Made by a program: the position numbers and the translations under genes. Positions 36,713 through 45,542 of a stretch of DNA of 64,000 bases are shown here, piece after piece. Source of the stretch: Mesorhizobium sp. CAU 1732 (GTDB lineage: Bacteria; Pseudomonadota; Alphaproteobacteria; Rhizobiales; Rhizobiaceae); the NCBI RefSeq assembly GCF_039888675.1, contig NZ_JBDQQR010000001.1, forward strand, positions 1,736,001-1,800,000, in the 5' to 3' direction. The notes under the pieces are model-generated. The model saw nothing but the letters and a program-made list of their open reading frames with translations, had not been told where the DNA came from and ran no database searches. Every line of letters starts with the position of its first letter. Positions within the stretch are counted from its first letter, which is position 1.

Positions 36713-37387
36713 ATGACAATGAACAAGAGATTCGCCCTGTCGGCTGTTGCTGGCCTGAGCATTGCGGCCGCGGCTGCATTCCCCGCTTTCGCAGCTGACG
36801 TTGTTTACGAAGAGCCGCCGATGCCGGCAGCTCCGATGGAAGTCGCGCCTGTGGCTTCATGGGCTGGCCCATACGCTGGTATCCAGCTCGGCTACGGCTT
36901 CAACGGCGAAGTTGACGGCGCTGGCAACACCATCGACACCGATGGCTTCATGGGTGGCGCGTTCGGTGGTTTCAACATGCAGAACGGCCAGTTCGTGTAC
37001 GGTGTCGAAGCCGACGTGAACTACTCGGACGTCGACGGCGGTAACGCCGGCATCGCGGCTCGTTCGCGTATCGACGGCTCGCTCCGCGGTCGTGCAGGTG
37101 TTGCCATCAACGACGACGTTCTGATCTACGGCACCGCCGGTGTTGCAGCTGAGCGTCTTCGCGTCAGCGCACCTGACGTTGTCGGCAGCCCTTCGGACAC
37201 CAACATGATGATTGGTTACACCGTTGGTGCCGGTACGGACGTGAAGCTCACCGAGCAGGTCTTCGCTCGTGGCGAGTATCGCTACACCGATTTCGGCAAC
37301 CAGGAATTCGAACTCCCGGGTGTCGGTACGGCTGATTTCGACTCGAGCAACCACCGCGTTATGCTCGGCGTCGGTATCAAGTTCTAA
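36713..37387 (+). CDS. Omp25/Omp31-family outer-membrane beta-barrel protein
   Basis: A 224-aa exported small barrel. The signal peptide (1-28) ends PAFAAD; then a short Pro/Glu linker (VVYEEPPMPAAPMEVAP), the conserved ASWAGPYAGIQLGYGF start of the barrel and the terminal Phe (MLGVGIKF) recognised by the assembly machinery. Codons look like those of a highly expressed gene. The ATG at 36713 is 10 nt from AAGGAG. In Brucella and rhizobia this family is a major outer-membrane component. Confidence 0.92.
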   Translation: MTMNKRFALSAVAGLSIAAAAAFPAFAADVVYEEPPMPAAPMEVAPVASWAGPYAGIQLGYGFNGEVDGAGNTIDTDGFMGGAFGGFNMQNGQFVYGVEADVNYSDVDGGNAGIAARSRIDGSLRGRAGVAINDDVLIYGTAGVAAERLRVSAPDVVGSPSDTNMMIGYTVGAGTDVKLTEQVFARGEYRYTDFGNQEFELPGVGTADFDSSNHRVMLGVGIKF

Positions 37388-37407
37388 TCATTATCGATTG
37401 GACGACG

Positions 37408-37438
37408 AAAAAGGCCCGGAGCGATCCGGGCCTTTTTT
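37408..37438. terminator. Bidirectional terminator between porin-like and GST genes
   Basis: A 13-bp perfect stem, AAAAAGGCCCGGA (37408-37420) and TCCGGGCCTTTTT (37425-37437), with the GNRA tetraloop GCGA. Five A precede and six T follow the GC core, so it can stop transcripts from both convergent genes. Confidence 0.93.
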
Positions 37439-37447
37439 GCATCCGCA

Positions 37448-38047
37448 TCAGCCTTTGGGAAGCAGAGCGACCAGTTCGGGAAAACGCTCGTCGAAGCGTT
37501 TCGCCCAGCGCACGAGTTTCGCGCGCCCACGCTCCCACTTGCCCTCGAAGCGCAGGGAGAGATAACCAAGCGCTGCCCTGAGCGCGATCTGGCCGCCTGT
37601 CGCCCGCTTCGTGAGCTTCGGAACGTTGGTGTTGAGATGGTCGAGCGCGCGGACGGACTTGTCCCACTGCTTGTCGAGCCAGCCCTGATAAATCTTGTCC
37701 TCCGGTCGCATGCGCCGCTCATAGACATGAGCGAGCAGGCAATCGCACAGCCCGTCGGCCAGGGCCTCCAGTCGCTCGGCCTCAAGGCGCTTTTCTGCGT
37801 TGCGCGGATAGAGCGCGCCACCGGAAAGGCGGTTGAGATACTGGGTAATGGCGCGGCTGTCGAAGACGCTCTCCCCCGTATCGGCAATCATCACCGGAAT
37901 CTTGCCGAGCGGGTTGGCTGAAACAAGCTCCACCGGCGCATCGTCGGTTTTGACAATCTTGCTCTCGACCTCGATGCCTGAGTACTGCGCGGCCATCCTG
38001 ACCTTCGCGCTGTAGGGTGAGGCGGGGGAATAGAGGATGGTGGGCAT
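37448..38047 (-). CDS. Glutathione S-transferase family protein
   Basis: A 199-aa protein with the N-terminal thioredoxin-like fold (MPTILYSPASPYSAKVRMAAQYSG, SPYS in place of a catalytic Tyr/Cys) and GKIPVMIADTGESVFDSRAITQYL for glutathione binding. The C-terminal domain is helical and ends in a basic segment. The start at 38047 replaces a longer frame that begins without family likeness. It is convergent with the outer-membrane protein gene. Confidence 0.88.
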   Translation of the reverse strand: MPTILYSPASPYSAKVRMAAQYSGIEVESKIVKTDDAPVELVSANPLGKIPVMIADTGESVFDSRAITQYLNRLSGGALYPRNAEKRLEAERLEALADGLCDCLLAHVYERRMRPEDKIYQGWLDKQWDKSVRALDHLNTNVPKLTKRATGGQIALRAALGYLSLRFEGKWERGRAKLVRWAKRFDERFPELVALLPKG

Positions 38048-38151
38048 CGGGGTGGCTCCGGTGTGGTTAAGCGGCGCCACGCTAGTTCATCGTTCGCCCG
38101 CTGGAAATCATGCGTCGCGAATAAATCGCTGAGCCAGGATCTTCAGATCTT

Positions 38152-38868
38152 TCAACGTGCGGGGGCGGGCATGGCGGCGTCATCGATGCTGCATGCGCGC
38201 CGGTCGACTTCTTCGCATGACCGGAAGTCGAGCGCCTTGTCGAGGCAGATACGAACTTCGCTGACGTATCGTCCACTGCACGACGTCGCGAAACCATCCG
38301 ACGGTAGGCCGGGATTGGCTTCGAGGAACGCGGCCTCGACATCGTCCGGATCGATCGTCATATCGCTGCGCGTGTTGCGAAAGCGATCGGGAATGGTCAC
38401 CTGGTTCCAAGCGTCACGCACGACCACGAAATAGTCGGCCTGGCTCATGCCCGAACAACTACCGTGCTTGCGCCATTGATGGCCGATCAGACCCGCCGAT
38501 GGCATGATATCGATGGTTTTTGAGACGAGTTCATTCGGAACCCGCTCCGGTTCACCGCTGTCGCAGAATTCCGGCCAGCCCCGTTCGAATTGCGGCCACA
38601 GTCCATGCACGACGAAGCCGTGGCGGCGTCCGCTGTTGCATTGCTGGCGGTTTGCGTCGGCGCCCTCGATTTCGCAGTAGCTCGGTGACCATGAGAGCGA
38701 CAGCACGAAGAAGTCGAAGCTGGCGTCCTGAAGAGAGCGTGATTGCGAGGTCTGCGCCTGCGTGTCCTGCTCGCAACCGGCAAGCAGGATCGCTGCGGCG
38801 ATCGCTATGAGGCTATGGGGTCGGGTCGCGATCGGATGCTCAGCGCACGACGCGGCAGCGTCCGCCAT
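38152..38868 (-). CDS. Ribonuclease T2 family protein
   Basis: Exported endoribonuclease. The two active-site blocks are intact: CAS1 in FVVHGLWPQFE and CAS2 in HQWRKHGSC. Several Cys (SYCEIEG, RQQCNSG, EFCDSG) fit the disulfide-bonded periplasmic fold. The N-terminus contains SLIAIAAAILLAGCEQD, a lipoprotein-type signal with a lipobox Cys. The start is uncertain: ATG 38868 (238 aa) or 38874, both weak and both inside the upstream gene, which it overlaps by about 29 bp. Confidence 0.85.
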   Translation of the reverse strand: MADAAASCAEHPIATRPHSLIAIAAAILLAGCEQDTQAQTSQSRSLQDASFDFFVLSLSWSPSYCEIEGADANRQQCNSGRRHGFVVHGLWPQFERGWPEFCDSGEPERVPNELVSKTIDIMPSAGLIGHQWRKHGSCSGMSQADYFVVVRDAWNQVTIPDRFRNTRSDMTIDPDDVEAAFLEANPGLPSDGFATSCSGRYVSEVRICLDKALDFRSCEEVDRRACSIDDAAMPAPAR

Positions 38869-39271
38869 AAACATGCCAGCGGTCGAAGCCCGAGACGCAG
38901 AATTCGACATTGCTGCCGAAGCCGACAAAGCCCATCGGCCGCTCAATCAGGTACCAGACGTCGCGCGTATGACCGTTCGAAAGATCGGCCTTGGCATGGC
39001 AATACCGACGCTCGATGGGCTGGCGATAGCCCTGCGGCTGGTAGCGGCTTTCGCTCGTCTGCCGGAAATTCACGATGTCGACCAGAGGCAGGTTCGGCAC
39101 GTTGCGCACCTGATGGGCGAAGCGGTGCGTGATCTGCCCCAGAACCCTGCTGTTGCCGCAGATGCCGGGTTCGTCGATGCGTACCGCGATCGGATCGGCT
39201 GCCATAGCAGCGGGAATGCCACTCGCGATTGCGAGAATCAGTGCAATCATCAGGCTGGCAAGGCGGGTCAT
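38840..39271 (-). CDS. Small secreted four-Cys protein upstream of RNase T2
   Basis: A 143-aa hypothetical protein with a signal peptide (1-25, ending AAMAAD) and four Cys in the mature part (38, 91, 125, 139), suggesting two disulfides. The ATG at 39271 lies 7 nt after GGAG. Its 3' end overlaps the RNase T2 start, so the two are cotranscribed and perhaps coupled. It could be a folding helper, substrate adaptor or inhibitor for the nuclease; no evidence decides this. Confidence 0.75.
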   Translation of the reverse strand: MTRLASLMIALILAIASGIPAAMAADPIAVRIDEPGICGNSRVLGQITHRFAHQVRNVPNLPLVDIVNFRQTSESRYQPQGYRQPIERRYCHAKADLSNGHTRDVWYLIERPMGFVGFGSNVEFCVSGFDRWHVYGGRCRVVR

Positions 39272-39376
39272 TTTGGTCTCCGGGCGGCGCAAATCACGCG
39301 ATTCTGATGCGTTTGCGCACTCTGGTCAAACACGCATGCATGGTCAAGCGTTGCAGCGAGATATGGTTACATGGGA

Positions 39377-40228
39377 TCAGTCGTTCGTGGTGATCCATCT
39401 GGTTGTTGCGAGCGCGGATTTGTCCTCCGCAAGCACCTGCGTCAGGGCAGGCAGCAGCGTCTTCATTTCGGCTTCCAGCACGTAGGGCGGATTGACCACG
39501 ATCATGCCCGACCCGTCGAAACGCGGTTCCGCGGAGGGTTGCCGCGTCTCGAACACGATGTCGAGCATCTTGGGGATGGCCGTTTCCTTGAGAGCCCGGC
39601 GAAAGTCCTCCACTGCCCGATGGTTCTTGATCGGATACCAGAGCGCGTAGGTGCCGCCCGGCCAGCGCTTGTGCGCCTTCACGAGACCATCGACCAGCCG
39701 CCCGAACTCGCCTTCCACCTCGAAGGGTGGATCGACCAGAACGAGCCCGCGCTTTTCCTTGGGCGGCACATGGGCGCCAAGCGCCAGCCAGCCGTCGAGT
39801 TCGATGACGCGCACCTTCCAATCACCCGCGAACCGCGTCTTCAGCGCAAACGCGTCCGCCGGATGAAGCTCGATCGCCGTCAGACGGTCGGCACCGCGCA
39901 GCATCTCCCTGGTGATGACGGGAGAGCCCGGATAGAACCGGAATGGGTGGCCGACATTGAAGGCGCGGACGATGTCGAGATAGGGCGCGACAAGCGCCTG
40001 CGCTTCGGCCGGCAGCGACGCCTCGAGGAGCTTTGCGATCCCGCTTCGCCATTCGCCCGTTTTCTGCGCTTCCTGCGACGAAAGATCGTAGAGGCCGATG
40101 CCGCCATGGGTGTCGATCACGCGGAACGCGCCGGGCTTCTTCTTCAGATAATCGAGAATACGCGTCAGCACGATGTGCTTCACGACGTCGGCGAAATTGC
40201 CGGCATGATAGCTGTGGCGATAGTTCAT
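39377..40228 (-). CDS. rlmJ: 23S rRNA (adenine2030-N6)-methyltransferase
   Basis: Methylates A2030 of 23S rRNA. The 283-aa protein starts MNYRHSYHAGNFADVVKH, the defining RlmJ motif, and carries the N6-adenine methyltransferase motif LVDPPFE, in the place of DPPY. PPYVLEAEM near the end is also typical. The ATG at 40228 is chosen over one 24 nt upstream. It is divergent from the molybdopterin oxidoreductase gene. Confidence 0.94.
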   Translation of the reverse strand: MNYRHSYHAGNFADVVKHIVLTRILDYLKKKPGAFRVIDTHGGIGLYDLSSQEAQKTGEWRSGIAKLLEASLPAEAQALVAPYLDIVRAFNVGHPFRFYPGSPVITREMLRGADRLTAIELHPADAFALKTRFAGDWKVRVIELDGWLALGAHVPPKEKRGLVLVDPPFEVEGEFGRLVDGLVKAHKRWPGGTYALWYPIKNHRAVEDFRRALKETAIPKMLDIVFETRQPSAEPRFDGSGMIVVNPPYVLEAEMKTLLPALTQVLAEDKSALATTRWITTND

Positions 40229-40307
40229 GGGAGGCGCGGGGCGCTGGAGCAAACGAAGTTCATGTGCCCATCTACTCCGGCGCGGCCGTTTCGGCTAGGT
40301 TGCGGCC

Positions 40308-42413
40308 ATGAACCAGCACGCCAAAATCCGCATCGGCCATTCGGCCTGCCCGCATGATTGCCCATCGACCTGCGCGCTCGATGTCGAACTGCTCGACGAC
40401 CGCACGATCGGCCGCGTCCATGGCGCCAAGGACAACAGCTACACAGCGGGCGTCATCTGCGCCAAGGTGGCCCGCTACGCCGAGCGCGTTCACCATCCCG
40501 ACCGCCTCCTGAAGCCGCTCGTCCGCGCCGGAGCGAAAGGCGAGGGCGACTGGAAGGAAGCAAGCTGGGAAGCCGCGCTCGACCTGGTCGCCGAGAAATT
40601 CCTGAAGGCCGAGGAGAAGCACGGCTCGGAAGCCATCTGGCCCTATTTCTACGCCGGTACGATGGGGCTGGTGCAGCGCGACGGCATCGAGCGGCTTCGC
40701 CATGCCAAGAAATATTCCGGCTTCTTCGGCTCCATCTGCACCAATCTCGCCTGGACCGGCTGGATGATGGGCACGGGCTCGCTGCGCGGCGCCGACCCGC
40801 GCGAGATCGCGAAATCCGATTGCGTCGTGATCTGGGGCACCAACGCGGTCGTGACGCAGGTCAACGTGATGACCCATGCGATACGCGCGCGAAAGGAACG
40901 CGGCGCGAAGATCGTCGTCATCGACATTTACGACAACGCCACCGTGAAACAGGCCGACATGGGGCTGGTTCTGAAACCCGGAACCGACGGCGCACTGGCC
41001 TGTGCGGTCATGCATGTGCTCTTCAGGGAGGGGCTGGCTGACTGGCCCTACCTCGAACAATACACAGACGACCCCAACGGTCTTGAGGCCCATCTGCGCG
41101 ACAAGACCCCGCAATGGGCATCCACGATCACCGGACTGTCGGTTGCGGAAATCGAGACTTTCGCACGCCTGATCGGCACGACGAAGAAGACGTTCTTCCG
41201 GCTCGGTTACGGCTTTTCGCGCCAGCGCAACGGCTCGGTCAACATGCATGCGGCCCTGTCGGTCGCGGCGGTGACAGGCTGCTGGCAGTATGAAGGCGGC
41301 GGTGCCTTCCATTCCAATTCGGGCATCCTCAAGTTCGACACCGAGTTGTTGGAAGGGACACGTCTGCGAGATCCCTCGATCCGCCACCTCGATCACTCGC
41401 GAATCGGACCTGTCTTGATGGGGCACGAGGACGCGCTTTATGGCGGGCCGCCGGTGACGGCGCTGCTGGTCCAGAACACAAATCCGGTCAACGTCGCGCC
41501 GGAGCAGCGGCTGGTGACGCAAGGGTTTCTGCGCGACGACCTCTTCGCCTGCGTGCACGAGCAATTCATGACCGACACAGCGAAGCTTGCCGACGTGGTG
41601 CTGCCGGCGACGATGTTCCTGGAGCACGACGACATCTACAAGGGCGGCGGAAACCAGCACGTCACGCTCGGTCCCAAGCTGATCGATGCGCCAGAAGGCC
41701 CGCGAACCAACCACTTCGTCATCGAGGAACTGGCGAAGCGGCTTGGCGTGGCCGACAGGCCGGGCTTCGGCATGACCGAGCGCGAGCACATCGACATCTT
41801 GCTGGACAAGAAGGGTCTCGGCACCTTCGACAGCTTCAGGGAAGAGCGCTGGGCCGATCTGCAACCCGCCTTTCGCGACGCGCATTTCCTCGACGGCTTC
41901 GGCCACCGGGACGGCAAGTTCCGCTTCCGTCCCGACTGGACGGGTCAGGCTGCGCCCAACCGGCCCCCGCAAAGCATGGGTATATTCGGTCCGCACGCGC
42001 TTCTGCCCGAATTCCCGGATCATGTCGAACTGATCGAAGTGGCAGACGAGATGCACCCGTTCAGGCTTGCCACATCGCCGGCGCGCAACTTCCTCAATTC
42101 GTCGTTCACCGAGACGCCAAGCTCGCTCAAGCGAGAGGGGCGGCCCGAACTGCTGATTCACCCGGAGGATGCAGCGTCCGTCGGTCTCGGCGACGGCGAT
42201 CGGGTCGAGGTGGGCAACGAACGCGGCGAAGTCGTCCTGCATGCCAAGCTGTTCGACGGCATCAAGCGCGGCGTGATCATCGCGGAAGGCATCTGGCCGA
42301 ATTCCGCCCATGAGCGCGGCGAAGGCATCAACGTGCTGACCGGCTCGGATGCGCCTGCGCCCTATGGTGGCGCGGCCGTTCACGACAACAAGGTCTGGGT
42401 GCGGCCGGCTTAG
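40308..42413 (+). CDS. Molybdopterin oxidoreductase (DMSO reductase family)
   Basis: A 701-aa enzyme with an N-terminal 4Fe-4S motif (Cys14, Cys18, Cys22, Cys51), bis-MGD binding regions and the C-terminal cofactor-binding domain (from NSSFTETPSSLKREGRPELLIHPEDA). No Tat signal is present, so it is probably cytoplasmic. The substrate cannot be told from the sequence. No dedicated electron-transfer subunit lies beside it. Its cofactor needs moaD/moaE, which lie 8 kb away. Confidence 0.9.
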   Translation: MNQHAKIRIGHSACPHDCPSTCALDVELLDDRTIGRVHGAKDNSYTAGVICAKVARYAERVHHPDRLLKPLVRAGAKGEGDWKEASWEAALDLVAEKFLKAEEKHGSEAIWPYFYAGTMGLVQRDGIERLRHAKKYSGFFGSICTNLAWTGWMMGTGSLRGADPREIAKSDCVVIWGTNAVVTQVNVMTHAIRARKERGAKIVVIDIYDNATVKQADMGLVLKPGTDGALACAVMHVLFREGLADWPYLEQYTDDPNGLEAHLRDKTPQWASTITGLSVAEIETFARLIGTTKKTFFRLGYGFSRQRNGSVNMHAALSVAAVTGCWQYEGGGAFHSNSGILKFDTELLEGTRLRDPSIRHLDHSRIGPVLMGHEDALYGGPPVTALLVQNTNPVNVAPEQRLVTQGFLRDDLFACVHEQFMTDTAKLADVVLPATMFLEHDDIYKGGGNQHVTLGPKLIDAPEGPRTNHFVIEELAKRLGVADRPGFGMTEREHIDILLDKKGLGTFDSFREERWADLQPAFRDAHFLDGFGHRDGKFRFRPDWTGQAAPNRPPQSMGIFGPHALLPEFPDHVELIEVADEMHPFRLATSPARNFLNSSFTETPSSLKREGRPELLIHPEDAASVGLGDGDRVEVGNERGEVVLHAKLFDGIKRGVIIAEGIWPNSAHERGEGINVLTGSDAPAPYGGAAVHDNKVWVRPA

Positions 42414-42449
42414 GGGGGGCTCAGCACGTCGATACCTGAGGGCCCAGCC

Positions 42450-42977
42450 TCACCCTCTGTGGATTACCGATCTTGGGGTAATGAAGTCGGTAAGAGTTGC
42501 GCTGTCGCCATGTAGCTCGTGCCATCCCGCATGGATGGAGAATCGCGCCAAACCGCCGGTAGGGAACTTCTCGCTTAGCGACGCGCGTGCAGATACGTCG
42601 CTAGTTGCGCCGGCGATGATGCCCGCCAAATCTTCCATGCCGGGATTGTGCCCGACCACCAGCAGCGTGCCGACCTGTTCGGGCGTCGCGCGTATCACGT
42701 CGAGAATGACATCCGCGTCTGCTTCGTAGATCGATGCGTCGTAGTTGACGATGACATTGCCGCTGATCTCGCCTCGCACAAGATCCCAGGTTTCGCGTGT
42801 GCGCCGGGCGGGGGACACGATAGCCATGTTGGGAAACCAGCCGCGTCGAGCCATCTCGGCACCGATCGCAGGGGCTGCCTTGCGTCCGCGCGACGAAAGC
42901 GGCCGATCGAAATCGGCGAGGCTTTTGTCGTCCCAACTCGATTTGGCGTGGCGCAGTAGGAGAAGCGTCTTGTCCAT
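42450..42977 (-). CDS. SixA-like histidine phosphatase
   Basis: A 175-aa phosphatase of the phosphoglycerate-mutase superfamily. The catalytic motif is LLLLRHAKSSWDD; the second His is in LLVVGHNPGMEDLAG; an Arg is in SPARRTRETW. It resembles SixA, which dephosphorylates phosphohistidine proteins, and the target here is unknown. It follows purN by 23 bp on the same strand. Confidence 0.88.
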   Translation of the reverse strand: MDKTLLLLRHAKSSWDDKSLADFDRPLSSRGRKAAPAIGAEMARRGWFPNMAIVSPARRTRETWDLVRGEISGNVIVNYDASIYEADADVILDVIRATPEQVGTLLVVGHNPGMEDLAGIIAGATSDVSARASLSEKFPTGGLARFSIHAGWHELHGDSATLTDFITPRSVIHRG

Positions 42978-43000
42978 CGCTGCTCCCTCTCGTGGCCTGT

Positions 43001-43690
43001 TCAGGGCGTCATCCGTGCCAGGCTTTCTATATCGACCGCTTCGCTCGCGGAACCGGGCGACAAAAGGCTGCCTTCTGCACTGACGCCCGAAAGCACCGCG
43101 CGGCCGTCCTTCATCGTCGCCTTCCCCTCGGCAACGAGACGCAGCGCCAGCGAATAGAGCTGGTGCTCGACGCCGAGCACGCGGTTGGCGAGCGTATCCG
43201 CATCGTCGGATGGGAGGATCGGCACGGCCGCCTGTGCGATGATCGGTCCGTCATCCATCTCGGCGGTGACGAAATGCACTGTGCAGCCATGAACCCGCAT
43301 GCCGGCATCGATGGCGCGTTGATGCGTATCGAGCCCCTTGTAGAGTGGCAGCAGGGATGGATGGATGTTGATCATCCTGCCAGCCCATTTTTCGGTGAAG
43401 GATGGCGTCAGCAGGCGCATGTATCCGGCGAGACAGACGATATCGGCCTTCAGCCGTTTGAGTTCCGCGTCAAGTGCGGCGTCCTGCGCGGCCTTGTCCG
43501 TGTGGTCGGCCCGCGTGATCGCCTTGGTCTCGATGCCGAGCGATGCTGCGGCCGCAAGCCCCTTCGCATCCGAGCGATTGGAGATCACGCCGACGATCTG
43601 TGCCGGAAACCCGGGGTCGCCGGCAGCCTCGATCAGCGCGCTCATGTTGGAGCCTCGACCGGAAATCAGGATGACGACGCGTTTTTTCAT
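43001..43690 (-). CDS. purN: Phosphoribosylglycinamide formyltransferase
   Basis: Adds a formyl group from 10-formyl-THF to GAR in purine synthesis. The 229-aa protein has VVILISGRGSNM, the active-site Asn/His/Asp region GWAGRMINIHPSLLPLYKGLDTH and GCTVHFVTAEMDDGPI. The ATG at 43690 lies 5 bp after the purM stop, so the two form one unit. Confidence 0.96.
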   Translation of the reverse strand: MKKRVVILISGRGSNMSALIEAAGDPGFPAQIVGVISNRSDAKGLAAAASLGIETKAITRADHTDKAAQDAALDAELKRLKADIVCLAGYMRLLTPSFTEKWAGRMINIHPSLLPLYKGLDTHQRAIDAGMRVHGCTVHFVTAEMDDGPIIAQAAVPILPSDDADTLANRVLGVEHQLYSLALRLVAEGKATMKDGRAVLSGVSAEGSLLSPGSASEAVDIESLARMTP

Positions 43691-43695
43691 GGGTC

Positions 43696-44760
43696 TCAAA
43701 GCTCGATCTGTCCGCGATAAACGACACCGGTTTCACGACGCGGCAGTATACGCCCGATCGTGGTCACGTCCTCGCCCGACTGCTGGAGGACGGCAGCGAC
43801 CTGCGCAGCCTGTCCCGCAGCGACGACGAGAACCATGCCGATGCCGCAATTGAAGGTGCGCATCATTTCGTTGGCGGCAACGCCCCCGGTCTTTGCGAGC
43901 CACGAAAAGACCTTCGGCGGGTCGATCGCATCGAGGTCGAGCTCGGCCGAGAAGTCCGCAGGCAGCACGCGCGGGATGTTCTCGGGAAAGCCGCCGCCGG
44001 TGATGTGGGCCAGAGCCTTGATGCCGTGGGTAGAGCGGATCGCGGACAAAAGCGGCTTGACGTAGATGCGCGTCGGCTCCAGCAGGGCCTCTCCGAGCGA
44101 GCGATACGGGTCGAACGGCGCCTTGTCGTGCCAGCCGATGCCGCTGTCGGCCACGATGCGGCGGACGAGCGAAAAACCGTTGGAGTGAACGCCGGACGAG
44201 GCAAGCCCGAGGATCACGTCGCCCTCGACGATATCGTCCGTCGGCAGCAATTGTCCGCGCTCGGCCGCTCCGACTGCGAAGCCTGCGAGGTCGTAATCGT
44301 CGCCGGAATACATGCCCGGCATTTCCGCCGTTTCACCGCCGATCAGCGCGCAGCCGGCCTGGCGGCAGCCTTCGGCGATGCCGCTGACGATCGCCGCGCC
44401 CTGGTCGGGGTCGAGCTTGCCGGTGGCGAAATAGTCGAGGAATAGAAGCGGTTCGGCACCCTGCACGACCAGATCGTTGACGCACATGGCCACGAGATCG
44501 ATGCCGACCGTATCGTGCTTGCCAGCCTCGATCGCCACGCGCAGCTTGGTGCCCACGCCGTCATTGGCCGCGACGAGGATGGGGTCGGTGAAGCCGGCCG
44601 CCTTCAGGTCGAAGAGCCCGCCAAAGCCGCCGATCTCGCCATCCGCGCCGGGCCGGCGCGTCGAGCGCACCATCGGCTTGATCTTCTCCACCATGGCGTT
44701 GCCGGCATCGATATCGACGCCCGCCTGCGCATAGGTAAGGCCATTCTTTCCGTCGGTCAT
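43696..44760 (-). CDS. purM: Phosphoribosylformylglycinamidine cyclo-ligase
   Basis: ATP-dependent ring closure that makes AIR in purine synthesis. It is 354 aa from [21 protein letters not shown], with [19 protein letters not shown], the signature [10 protein letters not shown] and [16 protein letters not shown] long in-frame extension upstream of 44760 lacks coding features. The site GGCGAGGACGCC is good. The 230 bp before it are shared with the divergent CDP-alcohol phosphotransferase gene. Confidence 0.97.
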   Translation of the reverse strand: MTDGKNGLTYAQAGVDIDAGNAMVEKIKPMVRSTRRPGADGEIGGFGGLFDLKAAGFTDPILVAANDGVGTKLRVAIEAGKHDTVGIDLVAMCVNDLVVQGAEPLLFLDYFATGKLDPDQGAAIVSGIAEGCRQAGCALIGGETAEMPGMYSGDDYDLAGFAVGAAERGQLLPTDDIVEGDVILGLASSGVHSNGFSLVRRIVADSGIGWHDKAPFDPYRSLGEALLEPTRIYVKPLLSAIRSTHGIKALAHITGGGFPENIPRVLPADFSAELDLDAIDPPKVFSWLAKTGGVAANEMMRTFNCGIGMVLVVAAGQAAQVAAVLQQSGEDVTTIGRILPRRETGVVYRGQIEL

Positions 44761-44990
44761 GGCGTCCTCGCCCGGCTTTTCGTCAAAGCGGGCTCTTCGC
44801 ATGAACCTCCGCCCGTCGCAAGCGCAAGCGGGCATCCACGGGCCATCGACCACGCATATCCGTGGACAGCGCGTCCCGCTGGCTCGTCTATTGCCGTTTC
44901 TGGACCTTGATCGGCAGTTCAAGAGCGGTCATCTATCGTGCGGGCAGCGGTTTCTCCAACAGGAGCAGGCCGCGGGAGAGGCCGCGAAGC

Positions 44991-45542
44991 GTGACCATAC
45001 CGAATTTCATCACCATCATGCGGTTCCTGCTGGTTCCGGCGATCATCTACGCGCTGATCAACGACAACCGCGAATGGGCGCTGATCTGTTTCGTGGTCGC
45101 GGGCGTGTCCGACGGCATCGACGGCTTCATCGCGCGTCACTTCAACCAGCGTTCCGAACTTGGTGCCTATCTCGACCCGATGGCCGACAAGCTGTTGCTG
45201 GTCAGTGTCTTCGTCGTCCTCGGCTACATGGGCGAATTGCCGCTCTGGCTGGTGGTTGCTGCCGTCTCGCGCGATGCGCTCATCGTCGCCGCGGTGCTTT
45301 TGTCCACCATCATGGGGCAGCCCGTTGCAATGAAGCCGCTGTTCGTCTCGAAGGCAAATACCGCCGTCCAGATCGTACTGGCGATCGTGGTGCTTGCCGA
45401 ACTGGCGTTCGAAATGGTGTTCGGCCCCTCGCGCGCTTTGCTCGTCGCGGCATCGGGGCTCTTGACCGTGGCTTCCGCAGCGGCCTATCTCGTGCAATGG
45501 CTAAGGCATATGGCGGACGATGACCAAAACGCACGATCCTGA
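44991..45542 (+). CDS. CDP-alcohol phosphatidyltransferase family protein
   Basis: A 183-aa integral membrane enzyme starting with GTG (MTIPNFITIMRFLLVP) after GGGAGAGG. The complete family motif is DGIDGFIARHFNQRSELGAY followed by LDPMADKLLL. It is a second PgsA-like paralogue besides pgsA at 32.7 kb, so it may use another acceptor; a eukaryote-type cardiolipin synthase is one possibility. It overlaps the following permease gene by 23 bp. Confidence 0.87.
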   Translation: MTIPNFITIMRFLLVPAIIYALINDNREWALICFVVAGVSDGIDGFIARHFNQRSELGAYLDPMADKLLLVSVFVVLGYMGELPLWLVVAAVSRDALIVAAVLLSTIMGQPVAMKPLFVSKANTAVQIVLAIVVLAELAFEMVFGPSRALLVAASGLLTVASAAAYLVQWLRHMADDDQNARS

